This document shows, one piece after another, positions 11,859-25,090 of a stretch of DNA of 64,000 nucleotides; positions within the stretch are counted from its first letter, which is position 1; every line of letters begins with the position of its first letter. The DNA comes from Saccopteryx bilineata (taxonomy: Eukaryota > Chordata > Mammalia > Chiroptera > Emballonuridae). A program made the position numbers and the translations under genes. The notes beneath the pieces were generated by a model, which searched no databases, was not told the origin of the DNA, and saw nothing but the letters and a program-made list of their open reading frames with translations. The DNA lies in NCBI RefSeq assembly GCF_036850765.1, contig NC_089495.1:121667033-121731032 (forward strand), read 5' to 3'.

Positions 11859-12035
11859 AATGCAGACTTCCAGGCTTCCTGAAGTATCCAAAATAAGAAA
11901 AACAAACTCCTGATTATTGTTTAGCATAAATCAAGGGTTAAAAATGGGCCATGGGTGGTCAGCAGGTGTGTTTCTTTTGACCATTTTTGTTATGCCTTTG
12001 TGGTATTTTAAAGACAGTGTAACAGAAATGGCAGG

Positions 12036-12418
12036 CCAGACTGATCAGGCAGTGGCACCATCTGGCCTGGGTCACTGAGGACCCAGGTTCAAAACCCTGA
12101 GTCACTGGTGAGTATGGGCTCAACCAGTTTGAGTGCAGGGTCGCTGGCATGAGCATGGGATCATAAACATGACTCCATGGTCACTGGCTTGAGCTCAAAC
12201 ATTGCTGGCTTGAAGCCCAAGGTAGCTAGCTAGCTTGAGCCCAAGGTTGTTAGCTTGAGCAAGGGGTCACTGGCTCAGCTGGAACCCCCTGGTCAAGGCA
12301 CGTATGAGAAAGCAATCAGTGAACAACTAAGGTGCTGCAACTATGAGTTGATGCTTCTCATTGCTCTCCATTCCTGTCTGTCTGTCCCTCTCTCACTCTC
12401 TTATTAAAATCCTTAAAA
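12036..12418 (+). repeat. SINE-A, diverged
   Basis: Diverged head (CCAGACTGATCAGGCAGTGG), repeated GGCTTGAGC units, and the GCAATCAGTGAACAACTAAG end. Confidence 0.85.
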
Positions 12419-13540
12419 AAGCTTTTGTATAGCAACAACAACATTAACAAAATAAAAAGAGAACTCACTCAATGGGAAAACATATTTGCTGATACACCTG
12501 ATAAGGGCTTAATAACCAAAATTTGTAAAGAATTTACAAAACTCAACACCAGAAAGGTAAACAATTGAATTAAAAAATGGAAAAAGAATCTGAAAAGACA
12601 CTTCTCCAAAGAGGACATGCAGATGGCCAATAGGTATATGAAAAAATGCTCAACGTCATTAATCATAGAGAAATACAAATTAAAACCATAATGAGATATC
12701 ATCTCACACCTGCCAGAATGGCTTTCAATAACAAATCAATAAACAACAAGTGCTAGCAAGGATTTGGAGAAAAGGGAGCCCTCCTGCACTGCTGGTGGGA
12801 ATGCAGACTGGTGCAGCCACTGTGGAAAACAGTGGAAAATATTTTGAGATTCCTCAAAAAATTAAAAATGAAACTGCCTTATGACCCGGCTATCCCACTT
12901 CTAGGAATATATCCTAAGAATTCTGAAACACTAATTCAAAAGAAGATATGCACCTCCATGTTCATTGCAGCATTGTTTACAATAGCTAACATCTGGAATT
13001 AGCCCAAGTGTCTGTCAGTGCACTAGTGGATTAAAAAGTGGTGGCACATTTACATGGTGGAATACTACATGTCTGTGAAAAAGAAGGAAATCTTACCCTT
13101 TGTAACAGCATGGATGGACCTGGAGATGATTATGCTAAGTGAAATAAGCCAGGCAGAGAAAGACAAATATCATATGATCTCACTTATATATGGAATCTAA
13201 TGAACACAATAAAAGGAGGAACAAAATAGAAACAGAGGCAGGATCACAGGGAACAGATGAACAGCTGTCAAGGGGATGGGGGAAGAGGGAACAGGATCAA
13301 AGAAGGTGAAGAGATTAGTCAAATTATATATACATAACATAGAGATATGGATAACAGGGTATCAATTACCAGAGGGAAAGGGGGGGGGATGGAGGGCAAA
13401 GAGGTGAACTGAGAATTGAAAGAGACTTTCTTTGCCTGGGGTATAGGGGGCACGATGAGGGGGTAAAAGGTGTTATATTGAGTCGAATACTTGAAACTAT
13501 GTCACCACAATAAATTAAAAGTAAAAATTAAAAAAAAACT
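12419..13540 (+). mobile_element. L1 3' end (5'-truncated)
   Basis: C-terminal ORF2 coding remnant with the peptide [18 protein letters not shown] (about 12880-12925), then a 3' UTR with a G-rich tract near 13380 and an A-rich tail at 13520-13540. The reading frame is broken, so the copy is inactive. Confidence 0.9.
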
Positions 13541-15475
13541 ATAGTACAAAGCCATTGTAATCAAAACAGCATGGTACTGGCATAAGAACAGGCATACAGG
13601 CCCTGGCCGGCTGGCTAGCAGTAGAGCGTCGGCCTGGCGTGCGGGGGACCCGGGTTCGATTCCCGGCCAGGGCACATAGGAGAAGCGCCCATTTGCTTCT
13701 CCACCCCCACCCCCTCCTTCCTCTCTGTCTCTCTCTTCCCCTCCTGCAGCCAAGACTCCATTGGAGCAAGGATGGCCCGGGCGCTGGGGATGGCTCCTTG
13801 GCCTCTGCCCCAGGCGCTAGAGTGGCTCTGGTCATGGCAGAGCGACCCCCCGGAGGAGCAGAGCATCCCCCCCTGGTGGGCAGAGCGTCGCCCCTGGTGG
13901 CGTGCCGGGTGGATCCCGGTCGGGTGCATGCGGGAGTCTGTCTGACTGTCTCTCCCCATATCCAGCTTCAGAAAAATACAAAAAAAAAAAAAAAAAAAAA
14001 AAGAACAGGCATACAGAGCAATGGAACAGAACAGAAAACCCCAAAATAAACCCACATCTTTATGGTCAATTAATATTTGACTAGAAGGCAAGAGCATACA
14101 ATGGAGTGAAGATGATCTCTTCAATAAATGGTGTTGGGAAAATTGAACAGGTACATGGGAAAAAAAAATGAAACTCTACCACCAACTTACACCATACAAA
14201 AGAATAGACTCAAAATGGATAAAAGACTTAACTATAAGTAAAAAAACCATAAAAATCCTAGAAGAAATCATAGGCAGTAAAATCTCAGATATCTCTCCTA
14301 GAAATATTTTTGCTGATATATATTCTTGGGCAAGGGAAACAAACAGCAAAAACTAAACAAATGAAACTACAATACATCAAACTAAAAAGCTTTTGTACAG
14401 CAAAAGAAACCATCAACAAAATGAAATGGGAAGAAGAACCCACTGAATGGGAGAACATATTTGCCAGTAATACATCAGATAAGGCTTAATTTCCAAAGTA
14501 CATGAATAACTTATACAACGCAACACCAGGAAGACAAACAACCCAATTAATAAATGGGCAAAGGACTTGAATAGACACTTCTCCAAAGAAGACATACAAA
14601 TAGCCAATAGACATGAAAAAATACTCAGTCACTAATAATCGTAGAGATGCATATTAAAACCACAGTGAGATATTTCCTTGCACCTGTCAAAATGGCTATC
14701 ATCAATAAATCAACAAACAATAAGTGCTGGCGAGGATGTGTAGAACAGGGAATCCTCATGCACTGTTGGTGGGAATGCAGATTGGTACAGCGCTGTGAAA
14801 AATAGTATGGAGGTTCCTCAAAAAATTAAAAATAGAACTGCCTTTTGACCCAATGATTCTGAGACTTCTAAGACTATATTCTAAGAAACCTGAAACACTA
14901 TTTTGAAAGAATATATGCACCCTTATGTTCATCACAGTGTTATTTACAATAGCCAAGATCTGGAAACAGCTCAGGTTCTGGATAAAAAAGCTGTGGTACA
15001 TTTATACAGTGGAACACTACCTGGCCATAAAAAGGAAATCCTACCTTTTGCAACAACATGGATAAACTTGGAGACTATTATGCTAAGTGAAGTAAGCCAG
15101 TCAGAGAAAGACAAGTACCATATGATCTCACTTACACATGGAATCTAATGAACAATATAAACTGAGAGTCATGGACACATGAAAAAGCTGTCAAGAGGGG
15201 AGGTGGTTGGGAGACTGGAGGAAAGGTGAAGACATTAACCACAAAACATATATACATATATATATATATGTATACACATATATGTTACATAGAGAAATAG
15301 GGCCAGAGAGAAAGGGGGTGGGAGGTAGGTGTTGGTGGGCAAAGGCAGAGAAAATGAGAATGGAAAGAGACTTTGTGTACCATGTAGGGTGCAGATGGTA
15401 TTACATTGAGTTGTACACTTGAAACTTGTATGGTTTTGTGAACCAATGCCATCCCAATAAATTTAATTAAAGAAA
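13541..15475 (+). mobile_element. Second L1 3' fragment, split by SINE-B
   Basis: Begins directly at the A tail of the previous L1 and carries more of ORF2 (KRIDSKWIKDLTISKKTIKI near 14200), a degraded C terminus and a 3' UTR. SINE-B at 13600-14000 interrupts it. ORF2 contains stops and frameshifts. Confidence 0.9.
13600..14000 (+). repeat. SINE-B, full length with target duplication
   Basis: Young type, ending in 22 or more A bases. AAGAACAGGCATACAG is exactly repeated at 13584-13599 and 14001-14016, inside the L1. Confidence 0.96.
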
Positions 15476-16094
15476 AGTTCTTGGAATGGGCAGAATTGGA
15501 CCTATAATATAATGCGACAAATTTTTAAACAATATATCAGAAATCACAGCTCTAAATGAAAGATGCCTTCACAGTGATGGCCTTGGGAAGTGAGAGACCA
15601 ACCCCAGTGACACTGACCACATCATTCTGCGAAAATCTATTTGAATATTTCAGACTTGATCTATTTGTTAAAAAAAATCAATAACTACATTTCCTGTTGA
15701 CGATCCAAGGAATTAAGCTAGTGAAGACCAATGTGAGGACGCCTGAGGCAGCAGGCGTTCTGTGCTGAGGATCTAAGACCAGGGACTATATCCACAGTGC
15801 TCATTGTGGCTCACAGGGCCTGATTAAGCCACTAGTGGTGGAGAGAACATACTGCAGCAGTAGTCGTGTGGTCTGTGCTCTGTGGGAAAGGCTGAGGGAG
15901 AAAACCTCCTGGAGGGTTGAAGAAGCATGAGGGTTGGGTGTTAAAAAACTGTGCTTAAGTCTGGTCTCTGCAGGCAGCTTTTCAGATGGGAAAGCGCAGT
16001 CTTAGTGGCTAACAGGAGCATGAAGCTCATAAGTTTATACTAAGAGAGGGGCAAGGGACAGAGTGGAGAGTGGTAAAATTGTATGTGAAAGGCC

Positions 16095-16129
<35 letters not shown>

Positions 16130-16777
16130 GACAGATGATGGTGTGGATGTGAACAGTCCAGAGGTGGGGTGGGAGGAGGTTTGTTACATAACTAGCGGTG
16201 AGGGTCAAGGAGGGAATGCTTTGATGGGTGTTTAGCCTCACATTGGTAAGAGTAGGATGGGTGTTTTCTCTCTCTGTCTCTCACTCTCTTTTTTTCCAGG
16301 CAGCTGTGCAAAGACTTAACCATGTGATCCTGAAAGCACAACACTGAAGCCCTCTGACTGTGCCAAGAGATGACAGTAGGGAAACAAAGGCCAAAGCCAG
16401 GGCCAAAACCAGCTGCCAGGAACCTCCTTCTTCAGTAGGAACACAGAGAAATAATAGCAAGACTCTATTTTCATCACTTTTCTTACCAAAGGCAGCTCTC
16501 TGACTTGGAGATGGAAACCTCTTGACCCTTCTTCTCTTCACTTTTCTCCCATTCTCTTGCCTCTCCTTCTCCTCACCTTTGTCCCATCCTCTTATCCTAT
16601 CAAGTCTGGTCTTCTTTCTCTTTCTGGAGGGATTGAGAGCCAGGCAGAATGCCTGCAGAGCTCAGGGTTTAGTGGTACAGAGATAGGAAGGAGAGCCTCT
16701 TGAGGGTGAAGCCTAGTTCAATAATGACTGTGGGATTTGGAACTAGCTCAGGATGTGCACAGGACTAAATCATTGGG

Positions 16778-16814
<37 letters not shown>

Positions 16815-17048
16815 TTTCCATTTCTCGAATCAATGCTTCTCCTGCTCTTGGTTGATTCATTCTGCCAGGCTGCCTTCAGGAGAAAGGAGAACCAATGTCT
16901 TCCTCTTGTTATCTTTCTCTCTCTGTTTACTTTTTCAGACTCACCCCCCCCCCCATCCCTTCCTACTTGTTTCTGAAGTCTTAGTTCTACCAAAGGCCCT
17001 AGATGTAGACTCTCGGAGTACACTATTTCCAGACCGATAACATACCTC
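15476..17048. other. Single-copy DNA with two GT microsatellites
   Basis: No gene recognised. (TG)n lies at 16099-16127 and (TG)n at 16780-16812. A nine-C tract lies near 16946. Confidence 0.6.
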
Positions 17049-17060
17049 CTGTATAAGCTT

Positions 17061-17437
17061 TTAGTTTTTTTGGAGAGAGAGCGGGGGAATAGGAAGGGAG
17101 AGAGATGAGAAGCGTCAACTCCTAGTTGTGGCACTTTAGTTGTTCATTGGTTGCTTCTCATATGTGCCTTGATGGCGGGGGATACTCCAGCCAAGCCAGT
17201 TACCCCTTGCTCCAGCCAGTGACCTTGGACTCAAACCAGCAACTTTGTGATGGAAGCCACATAACCTTTGGGCTCAAGCCAGTGACCATGGGATCATGTG
17301 ATGATCCTACGCTCAAGCTGACGACCCCATGCTCAAGCTGGTGAGCTAACACTCAAGCTGGTGACCTCAGGGTTTCAAACCGAGGACCTCAGCATCCTAG
17401 GTCGATGCTCTATCCATTGCACCACCACCATCAGGCT
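17061..17437 (-). repeat. SINE-A, full length
   Basis: Antisense: AGAGATGAGAAGCGTCAACT near the left end and CTCTATCCATTGCACCACCA at the right. Flanked by CTGTATAAGCTT and CTGTATAATCTT. Confidence 0.9.
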
Positions 17438-17815
17438 TTCTGTATAATCTTAAACCAGAAATTTTTACTCCTCTGGGGTTGGATTTGTTTTTTTTTTCTT
17501 TTAAATACATCCACCTTCCTTTTCTCTCAAGGATAAAATGAGTTTAATAAGTGGCTAATGAAAAATACTAAAAATATAAGTTCTATAAAAATATTACCGC
17601 ATAAAGGGACAGATGTCACATGTCCTGCTGATGTGTGTGAAAAGGACAGTTCACAACTTGTTAAAAATGTTAGCAGTACTCAGTAGGTTATATTTAAATG
17701 ACAGATTAAGCTTTGTTTTCTTATGACATCCATTTTCTAGCCTCTACTACTTGTCAGACTTCACTGACAGCCAATAAAAAAAGGCTTTTATTGACACATT
17801 TATTTGGGCTATCAT

Positions 17816-18209
17816 TTTTTTTTTTTTGTATTTTTCTGAAGCTGGAAATGGGGAGAGACAGCCAGACAGATTCCCGCATGCGCCTGACCGGGATCCACCC
17901 GGCACGCCCACCAGGGGTGAAGCTCTGCCCACCAGGGGGCGATGCTCTGCCCCTCCGGGGCGTCGCTCTGCCACGACCAGAGCCACTCTAGCGCCTGGGG
18001 CAGAGGCCAAGGAGCCATCCCCAGTGCCCGGGCCATCTTTGCTCCAATGGAGCCTTGGCTGCGGGAGGGGAAGAGAGAGACAGAGAGGAAGGAGGGGAGG
18101 GGGTTGAAGAAGCAAATGGGCGCTTCTCCTACGTGCCCTGGCCAGGAATTGAACCCGGGTCCCCCGCACGCCAGGCCGACGCTCTACTGCTGAGCCAACC
18201 GGCCAGGGC
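17816..18209 (-). repeat. SINE-B, full length
   Basis: Young type. CTATCATTTT flanks both sides (17809 and 18210). CTCF-like core at 17929-17940. Confidence 0.93.
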
Positions 18210-18219
18210 CTATCATTTT

Positions 18220-18916
18220 ATTTCTAGATGATAAGCTGAACCAACATCAAAATTATTTTTATGGGTTTTTATACAGTGTCAAATTTTGTCACAATCACTC
18301 ACTCTTGAATGTGACAGAATCTACAAGTAAACATGAAGCACTATGGGACTGAGTAAAAACAGAGATCTTGAATCATGCTGTGTGCTTGTGGGCAACTGAC
18401 TGGTGTCTTCATCTATTACATGACGTTGAAGGCTCTGGTGACACTCACAGTCTAGGAATTGAAAGTCTTTCCTTAGGATGAGCACAGAATAAGGCCATAA
18501 AAACGTTTGCTGATCACCAGTTTGCTTCAGGTTGATAACTTGCCCTCACAAATCAAGCTTCAGGTGTTGTCTAGGTAGCATTTAGAAGAGCTTCCATTGG
18601 ACCAACATCAGATACTCATTTGTAAAAGGAAGAAGTTTCAGACAGATCAACCTGAAGGGCCAAATGACTGAGTTAAAATGGAAACCTTTCTTTGGAAGGT
18701 TAGTTACTATCCTAATCACCCTACAACAACAATGCATAGGAAACCCAATGTCTTTGGTGGGATTCTAATGCCTTTGCCAACCCTTAGAGTACTTCCCAAC
18801 CCTTACAATGCTTATATTACAACTGTGGGTATGTTACAAAGCAACCATCTGAAAGATTTAGTGTGTTTCTCAGCAGCAGCAAGAGAGAGAAAGAGAAAGA
18901 ACATTTCTTTTGAAAT
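18220..18916. other. Single-copy DNA, nothing recognised
   Basis: No SINE, L1 or coding signature. Confidence 0.5.
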
Positions 18917-18926
18917 GGTACTAATA

Positions 18927-19196
18927 GGTTTGACAGGTAGTGGTACAGTGGATAGAGCGTCAACCCAGGATGCTAAGGTCCCTGGTTTGAAACCTCGAGG
19001 TCACCTACTTGAGCACGGGATCATCAACATGATCCCAAGGTCACTGGCTTGAGCCCAAAGGTTGCTGGCTTGGCTTGAGCTCCCCCTACCCCCACCCCTG
19101 TTAAGGCACATACAAGAAGCAATCAATGAACAACTAAAACGAAACAACTATGAGTTGACACTTCTCTCTCCTCTCTCTCTCAAAAAGAAAAAAAAA
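18927..19196 (+). repeat. SINE-A, internally shortened
   Basis: Diverged head (GTTTGACAGGTAGTGGTACA) and a shortened body. Flanked by GTACTAATAG and GTAATAATAG. Confidence 0.8.
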
Positions 19197-22100
19197 AGGT
19201 AATAATAGCACATATAAATGTCTTACATTTTCCTGAAATCTTAACCCACATCCTTCGGTCCTTAGTACGTACTCTGTCAAGAAGTCTAGAGTCACATCTC
19301 ACAGTGATTTCTCCTAAGAGAAGATGTAGGTGTTATGAAATATAAATAAGCTAATGAGCATAAACAAATAAAAATACTTAATAAAGATAGCTCTCAAATT
19401 TTCACCATGTGTTGCTTCATTTACAAACCCAGGAAGCAAATGGCGGACCTGGTACATCTCGGAGAGCCGGAGCACAGCCAGATGGATCACACAGTGATGC
19501 CCTCACGTACTCCTGGTCCAGATGCCTTTACAGCTCTGGAATCATGTGGTGCCTGGAGCAATTCCTTTGACCTGCTTAGAACCCATTCCTTTCCAAGGGG
19601 ATGAGTTCTGTCCATCCAAAAACAAGCAGAGGCTCGTTCTGGTCTCCTCCATTTCTGAGAAGGTGGCAGTCACCAAGTGGAACTCACTGTTATTACCAAA
19701 TAAGGCTCCTTGCACCCCTATTATCTCACCCCAGCTCCTCTTACTCATCTCCTTTCTTGACCCTCCAGTTTTGTCTGTATTATTATAACGTCATTAATGG
19801 ATTTCCCTTCCTGTCCTCTGTCATATTCTAAGAACTTCATTGCTTCATTTTTTTTCAGGAATTTTCAAAGCTACTCTTGTTCCCTCTGCCACCCTTCAAC
19901 CTGGGATGTCAGCCTGGGCCATAGGAAGAATTCACCTTGAGGGCTCAGGCCAGTAAGGTGGGGGAGGCAGCACAGAGACTGAGAACGATGGCCAGGCATA
20001 TTCTTCACCCGTGAGGCCTGGGTCGCAGCTCTCCCTCCCAGTGTGCACAGTCAGGGCAGCCCCAGCAGACTCGGGAAAGGCAGTTCCTCCCCCGTTTCTC
20101 CTTCTGTTTCACAAATCCACTTCTCAGAGAGTAGGGCAAATGAGAGCCATAGCTCTACAAACCCATCTTTCTAATAGGCTGTGATGGCCTCTAACTGAGT
20201 GGGTCACAACCATTTGGAGGAGGCAGAGAAGAGAATCAAATTCATCTGACTTCCAAGTGATCTGACAGACCAGCTGACGTCTTGAGATGAGGTCTAACCC
20301 CAGAGGTGTATGTCCGAAGTGGTCTGGCCTGGGCTTATGCCTTTTGGGAATTGACTCAGGGAGCCCCTTGCACTATCCTAGAGCCTATAGGTATGGGCTG
20401 TGGCTGCACATATGTTTCAATTTATAGAGCATTATTGGAAAAGCTTTCCAAACATTCAATTTTATCCTGATGGCCAGAGGGTAGCTGGTATGGAGTTAAG
20501 AGAGTGAGATGGAGAAAACAGACCAGAGAGTCCCATCCCTTAGCCTGGAGAAGTCTCGGCAACGGCACAGTGGCAGAGAGCCAGGGCTCCAGGGAAGGGC
20601 AAGCAGGAGACAGGATCTGAGTTGCCTTTTAGGGAAGCAGCCTTACCAGCAGTTCCAGTTTAGAAAATTGTTTTGCCAGCATAGACCGAGTCTTGGTTCC
20701 TTCTGCCTGGAACATGTGAGAAATATATCTCTGGGGTTCAGCACAAGCCTCTCCAGTCACTCCTTATCTTGGCACTTATGGAAGCAGTGTAGTCTTGTGA
20801 CCCTTTTGCTGGGGTAGATCCCAAGGGCCTCCGGGGAAGCTGGGTCTCAGAGTAGGATGAGGTTGGTAATTATTGATAACATAACAGACTTCTGTTGTGT
20901 GAGGAACAAGAAGACTGGGCAGCACTGTCAGGGAAAAGTATGTGGCTGGATTTCCATGAGACCTTTGCAGTTATCTTTTGGCCAGAATCTTTCCTAGTTA
21001 GTTCTTCCCCATATGCACTACAAATGATGAAAGAAGAGAGCCAGTTAGAATGGAAAAAAGCCCTCTTGTTTAAGAAGACTGTACCCTCTCCTTCCCCAAA
21101 CAGAGGTCTATTGTTTGTACTGATGATGTAGGTGGGCCCTCATTAGACAGAACAGGTGAATCACTCCACCTTACCAGAGCAGTCTCAGGGCCACGTCCAT
21201 GGCACAGATGGACACGAGGTCAGGGGGTTACAGGCAACTCTGGCCTCTAATTTGGGGTTGGTTGAGCTCCTATAACTTATCTTTCAAAGCCGAGGTTTCA
21301 GCTCAGACCCTGCTTTCACTGGGATGCCATCCTTCACAGTTCCAGCACAAAACAGGTTCCATTTCTTCCTAAGCGTGTTTTTCTATGGTATGGTCTTTGG
21401 CTCCAAATTGAATTATATTTGTCCTCAAATTATTACATTTATTCTTAACCTTTCTCTTCATGTAGATGGCACATACGTCTTCTCCAAGCATGCAGCCCAG
21501 TGTCAGACTTGCAGCAGGTACTCGGCAAACACCCACTCAACTGAGAATACCTAGCCGGAGCGAATAGTGTAACAAGCCTCATCCTGTGTGATGTGGTCTG
21601 AGACGCCAGGGTTTCTAAGCCTGCTGGACTCGGCCTTCCTAGCAAGTGCACCCTCCCACTTTAGAGAAGACAGTTTTGTACCCCTGACTGTCATTTCAAA
21701 TCTTGAGCACCTCTTCTGTCCTTCAGGACAGATAATGACCTTGCCTTAGTGGTCATGAAACAAATCGGTGTGGTCAGAGGAAAACTCTCCTCTTCCCACC
21801 ACACATCTGTGTCTGTGCCACAGGAGCAGGTCCTCCTTGTTGCAACAGCAGGTGTCCCTGTTCCTACGTGAGGTCCACCTTCCACATGGGCACTGGAAAT
21901 TACTTTTGTCTCTACGAGGTCTTCACCCTGCTTCTTTCCTTTCTCTCCCAAATTTTCAATTTTTTTCTCTCTCTCCTTTCCATCATCGGTTGCATTTAAA
22001 AAGAAAAAATCACCTTAATGTTAATACCAAACACTATATCATGCTGCTTGCACCATGCCAGGAACCATCCTCACTGCTTCATATGCATTAACTCATTGCA

Positions 22101-22483
22101 TCTTCTCATCAACCCTAGAAGGCCATAGGTACTATACATTAAAGATGAGGAAACTGAGGCATAATGTCACCGAGTTCTCTTGGTGTCTCAGGGAGAAATA
22201 GAGTAGGTGTCTCAAAGCTAATACGGCTAGAACAGAAAACATGATTTCTTCCTGCTCCATGCCCCTTTGTTTCCTGGTCGGCTTCATCTTATTAAATGAA
22301 CCGTTGTCTACCCTGCTGCTCAGGACAGACACCTGGGAGTCATTCTTCATTCTGCTTTCTCTGACATCGCACAATGAACCTTACTTTCCATTTTGCCTCA
22401 ACTTCTCCACCCGTATCTAAACCACTACCCTCTCTTTTCCTAAGATCACCGCTACCTAGTCTTCTGGTCTCCATGTGTGCCCG

Positions 22484-22516
<33 letters not shown>

Positions 22517-23483
22517 CCTGGTCTGCCCTCTGCATAGCAGCAGTGTCATAGCTCCTCCCCTCCAAGCCGAACATGGCAGCCCACCTGCTTCTGCAGGCTC
22601 CTCCCTCTTCTCCTCCTGGTCCACCGTGGGTCTGCCCCATGGGCCCTCAGTGCCTCCTCTGAACATGCCCAGCTCTTTCCTGACTCAGTGACTTTTCCGC
22701 TCTATGTTCTCCCTTCTTGGACCTCTCTGCCTGTTCCATGACTGCCTCCACACCTTTGCAGGTGGCAACACCTACTCAGACAGCCCTGCCTTAACCTCCA
22801 GAGATAAATAACCCTGCAAATGGTTCTCTTTCTCCATTTGACACTGTGAATAGTTTTCATCCATATGTGAGATTATCTTGTATATTCATGATGAATGTCA
22901 TCTGCCTCCAACGACCAGCAAGTACTGCACTCCTAGCCCCAAGGCAAGCTCCCTGAGGCAGGGCCTTCTGGGTTCACTCCCACATTTCCAATGCCCAACC
23001 CTCTCCTTGGCGCACAGCAGAGACTGCCTATCTGAGGAGGACCCCAGCTTTCCTCCCACACCTGCAGAGAATGAGGAAGTCCCTGGGAAGCAGAGGCTGG
23101 GGGTGTGCTCCGCCTTCCCCACCCCTGCTGTCTGCCTTTTCTTGTTTCAACCCCCCTCAGAATGAGTAAGCCACTAGCCAATCTAGCTGTGGGTGGAGGT
23201 GGGTGGAAAGGGTAGGGGCCCATACGTCATAAAAACGCAGGCCACAGTCCAGATTGATGGTATCAAGCCTTAATAACTTCAGCTTCATTTAATTAAAAAT
23301 TAAACAGCTTATAGGAATGCAGACCTCATGGCCAATAGTCTGAATTCTGCTTTCTCTTCTAAGCCTCAACTAAGGAAACAATGAAAGACCCTATCATGAG
23401 CTGTGTGTGGTGATCTCATCAGCTGAGATGAATATTTTCTCTGGTTTTATTTATAGAAGCCTTTCTCATCTCCTTGGACAGCA
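19197..23483. other. Mostly single-copy intergenic DNA
   Basis: The longest stretch without a young repeat. Candidate MIR remnants: a GATGAGGAAACTGAGGCATA core near 22145 and an L2-like GCAGGTACTCGGCAAACACC near 21512. A 31-C tract lies at 22484-22514. No coding exon could be supported; untranslated exons of a neighbouring gene cannot be excluded. Confidence 0.5.
22484..22514. repeat. (C)31 homopolymer
   Basis: An uninterrupted run of 31 C bases, the longest G/C homopolymer in the window. Confidence 0.95.
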
Positions 23484-24444
23484 CTATTGGCAGAGGCAGA
23501 TTTAAAGGCGGGTGCACCAGGCGCATGCCCTGAGCCCCAACTTCTGAAGGGCCCTGCAAAACCCCAGCTTTATACTTTTTTCTAATGACACCAAGTTTGG
23601 TTTTGAAATGTAGAAACACCATATCCCTGACCGTAGAATGAGTTTTGCAAGATTTGCAGATGAGTAAATGAAAAGAGTTCTATAAAGGCCATAAATGTTC
23701 ACTAATGTCTAGATTCTGGAAAAGCCCTCAGGATGCTGCCTTAACAACCTCTGTAAAAGGCCAAGATAACTGAGCACATTTTTTTGCTTTTTGTAAAATG
23801 CTTTGCTGAGCACTCTCTCCCTAGATTGTTTCAATAATATTCAAAAGCCTGTTTCGCTTCTGTAAAACTGCGTTGGCTAGGTGCTCACCTCCTCCCCTTG
23901 CTTCTTTTTGCCTTTAAAAGCAAACCCCTGAGTTTGTTCAGGGCAGCAAGTTCTTTAAGATGTGAATCCACCCAATCATGGTCACCGGCATTAAATTAAA
24001 GACTCCTTAATTTGTCTACTTAATTGTGTAGCAAAACATTTGTTTCCTTGCTGTCCAGATACAACAATTTTATATGTGCAATTTAACATTAATAGTACAT
24101 AATATTTTTTATTTATTTAAAAATATATTTAACATGAGCCTGAGCAGGCGGTGGTGCAGTGGATAGAGCATCGGACTGGGAAGCGGAGGACCCAGGTTCG
24201 AGACCCCAAGGTCACCAGCTTGAGCGCGGGCTCATCTGGTTTGAGCAAAGCTCACCAGCTTGGACCCAAGGTCACTGGCTTGAGCAAGGGGTTACTCGGT
24301 CTGCTGAAGGCCCACGGTCAAGGTACATATGAGAAAGCAATCAATGAACAACTAAGGTGCCATAACGAAAAACTGATGATTGATGCTTCTCATCTCCCTC
24401 TGTTCCTGTCTGTCTGTCTCTATCTATCCCTCTCTCTCTATCTC

Positions 24445-24479
<35 letters not shown>

Positions 24480-24532
<53 letters not shown>
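24480..24532. repeat. (AT)n tract
   Basis: About 26 AT dinucleotides at the end of the SINE-A tail, cut at the right by the mariner end. Confidence 0.95.
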
Positions 24533-24534
<2 letters not shown>

Positions 24535-25090
24535 TCTACCGGAAAGTTCTGTTCATTTTTGGAATAAAACAAAATACAAATTTTTCTTACCGTCAATAAA
24601 CTTTATTAAATAATATAATTGCCATTATTATTAATGATTTCTTGCCAGCGTGAGGGCAATTTGTATATCCCATTTTTGAAAAATGTTTTATCTTTTGATA
24701 CGAAAAATTGAACCAGTGCTTGTTTGATATCTTCTTCATTTTTGAATTTTTTGCCCTTCAAAAAATTTTATAAGGACAAAAACAAGTGATAGTCGGTATT
24801 ATTCCTTCACCAAACACTTTCAATAAATTTCTACATGCTTCTGTAGCATTTCTTTCTTGTTGAAATTCGTAAAAATTACAGTGGCGTAAATGAACTTTAT
24901 CAGTAGCCATGGGTACACTATCACTTCACACATAAGACTAACATGAATCAAGTTTGTCTTAGTTAATTTGCTACGTCAGTATGTATACATTAAATGATAA
25001 AAATAGAGAGGCACACATGCGCCAAATAAACATGTGCTTACGTGTGGAAACTTGTTGTGATAGAAACGGACAGAACTTTCCGGTAGACCT
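24532..25090 (-). mobile_element. Mariner transposon, internally deleted (about 559 bp)
   Basis: Terminal inverted repeats begin GGTCTACCGGAAAGTTCTGT on both ends, 20 bases identical. The element lies between TA dinucleotides at 24530-24531 and 25091-25092. On the - strand it keeps both ends of a mariner transposase gene but none of the catalytic middle, so it is non-autonomous. The two TIRs differ at only a few bases beyond the first 20, which suggests a recent insertion. Confidence 0.93.
24606..24910 (-). pseudogene. Mariner transposase remnant (N and C termini joined)
   Basis: From the ATG at 24910 the frame reads MATDKVHLRHCNFYEFQQER and then NATEACRNLLKVFGEG, the start of the mariner DNA-binding domain. 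It stops at 24758. In another frame 24772-24606 encodes the family's C terminus (KALVQFF-like segment, then LPSRWQEIINNNGNYII and stop). The central part with the catalytic DD34D residues is absent. Not functional. Confidence 0.9.

Noticed and set aside
13600..13675. tRNA-like sequence with A and B boxes
   Set aside because: It is the head of a SINE-B with CT-rich body, A tail and target duplication. The same holds for all other tRNA-like heads in the window.
22340..22691. Frames on both strands with proline or glycine runs
   Set aside because: They arise from translating the 31-C homopolymer.
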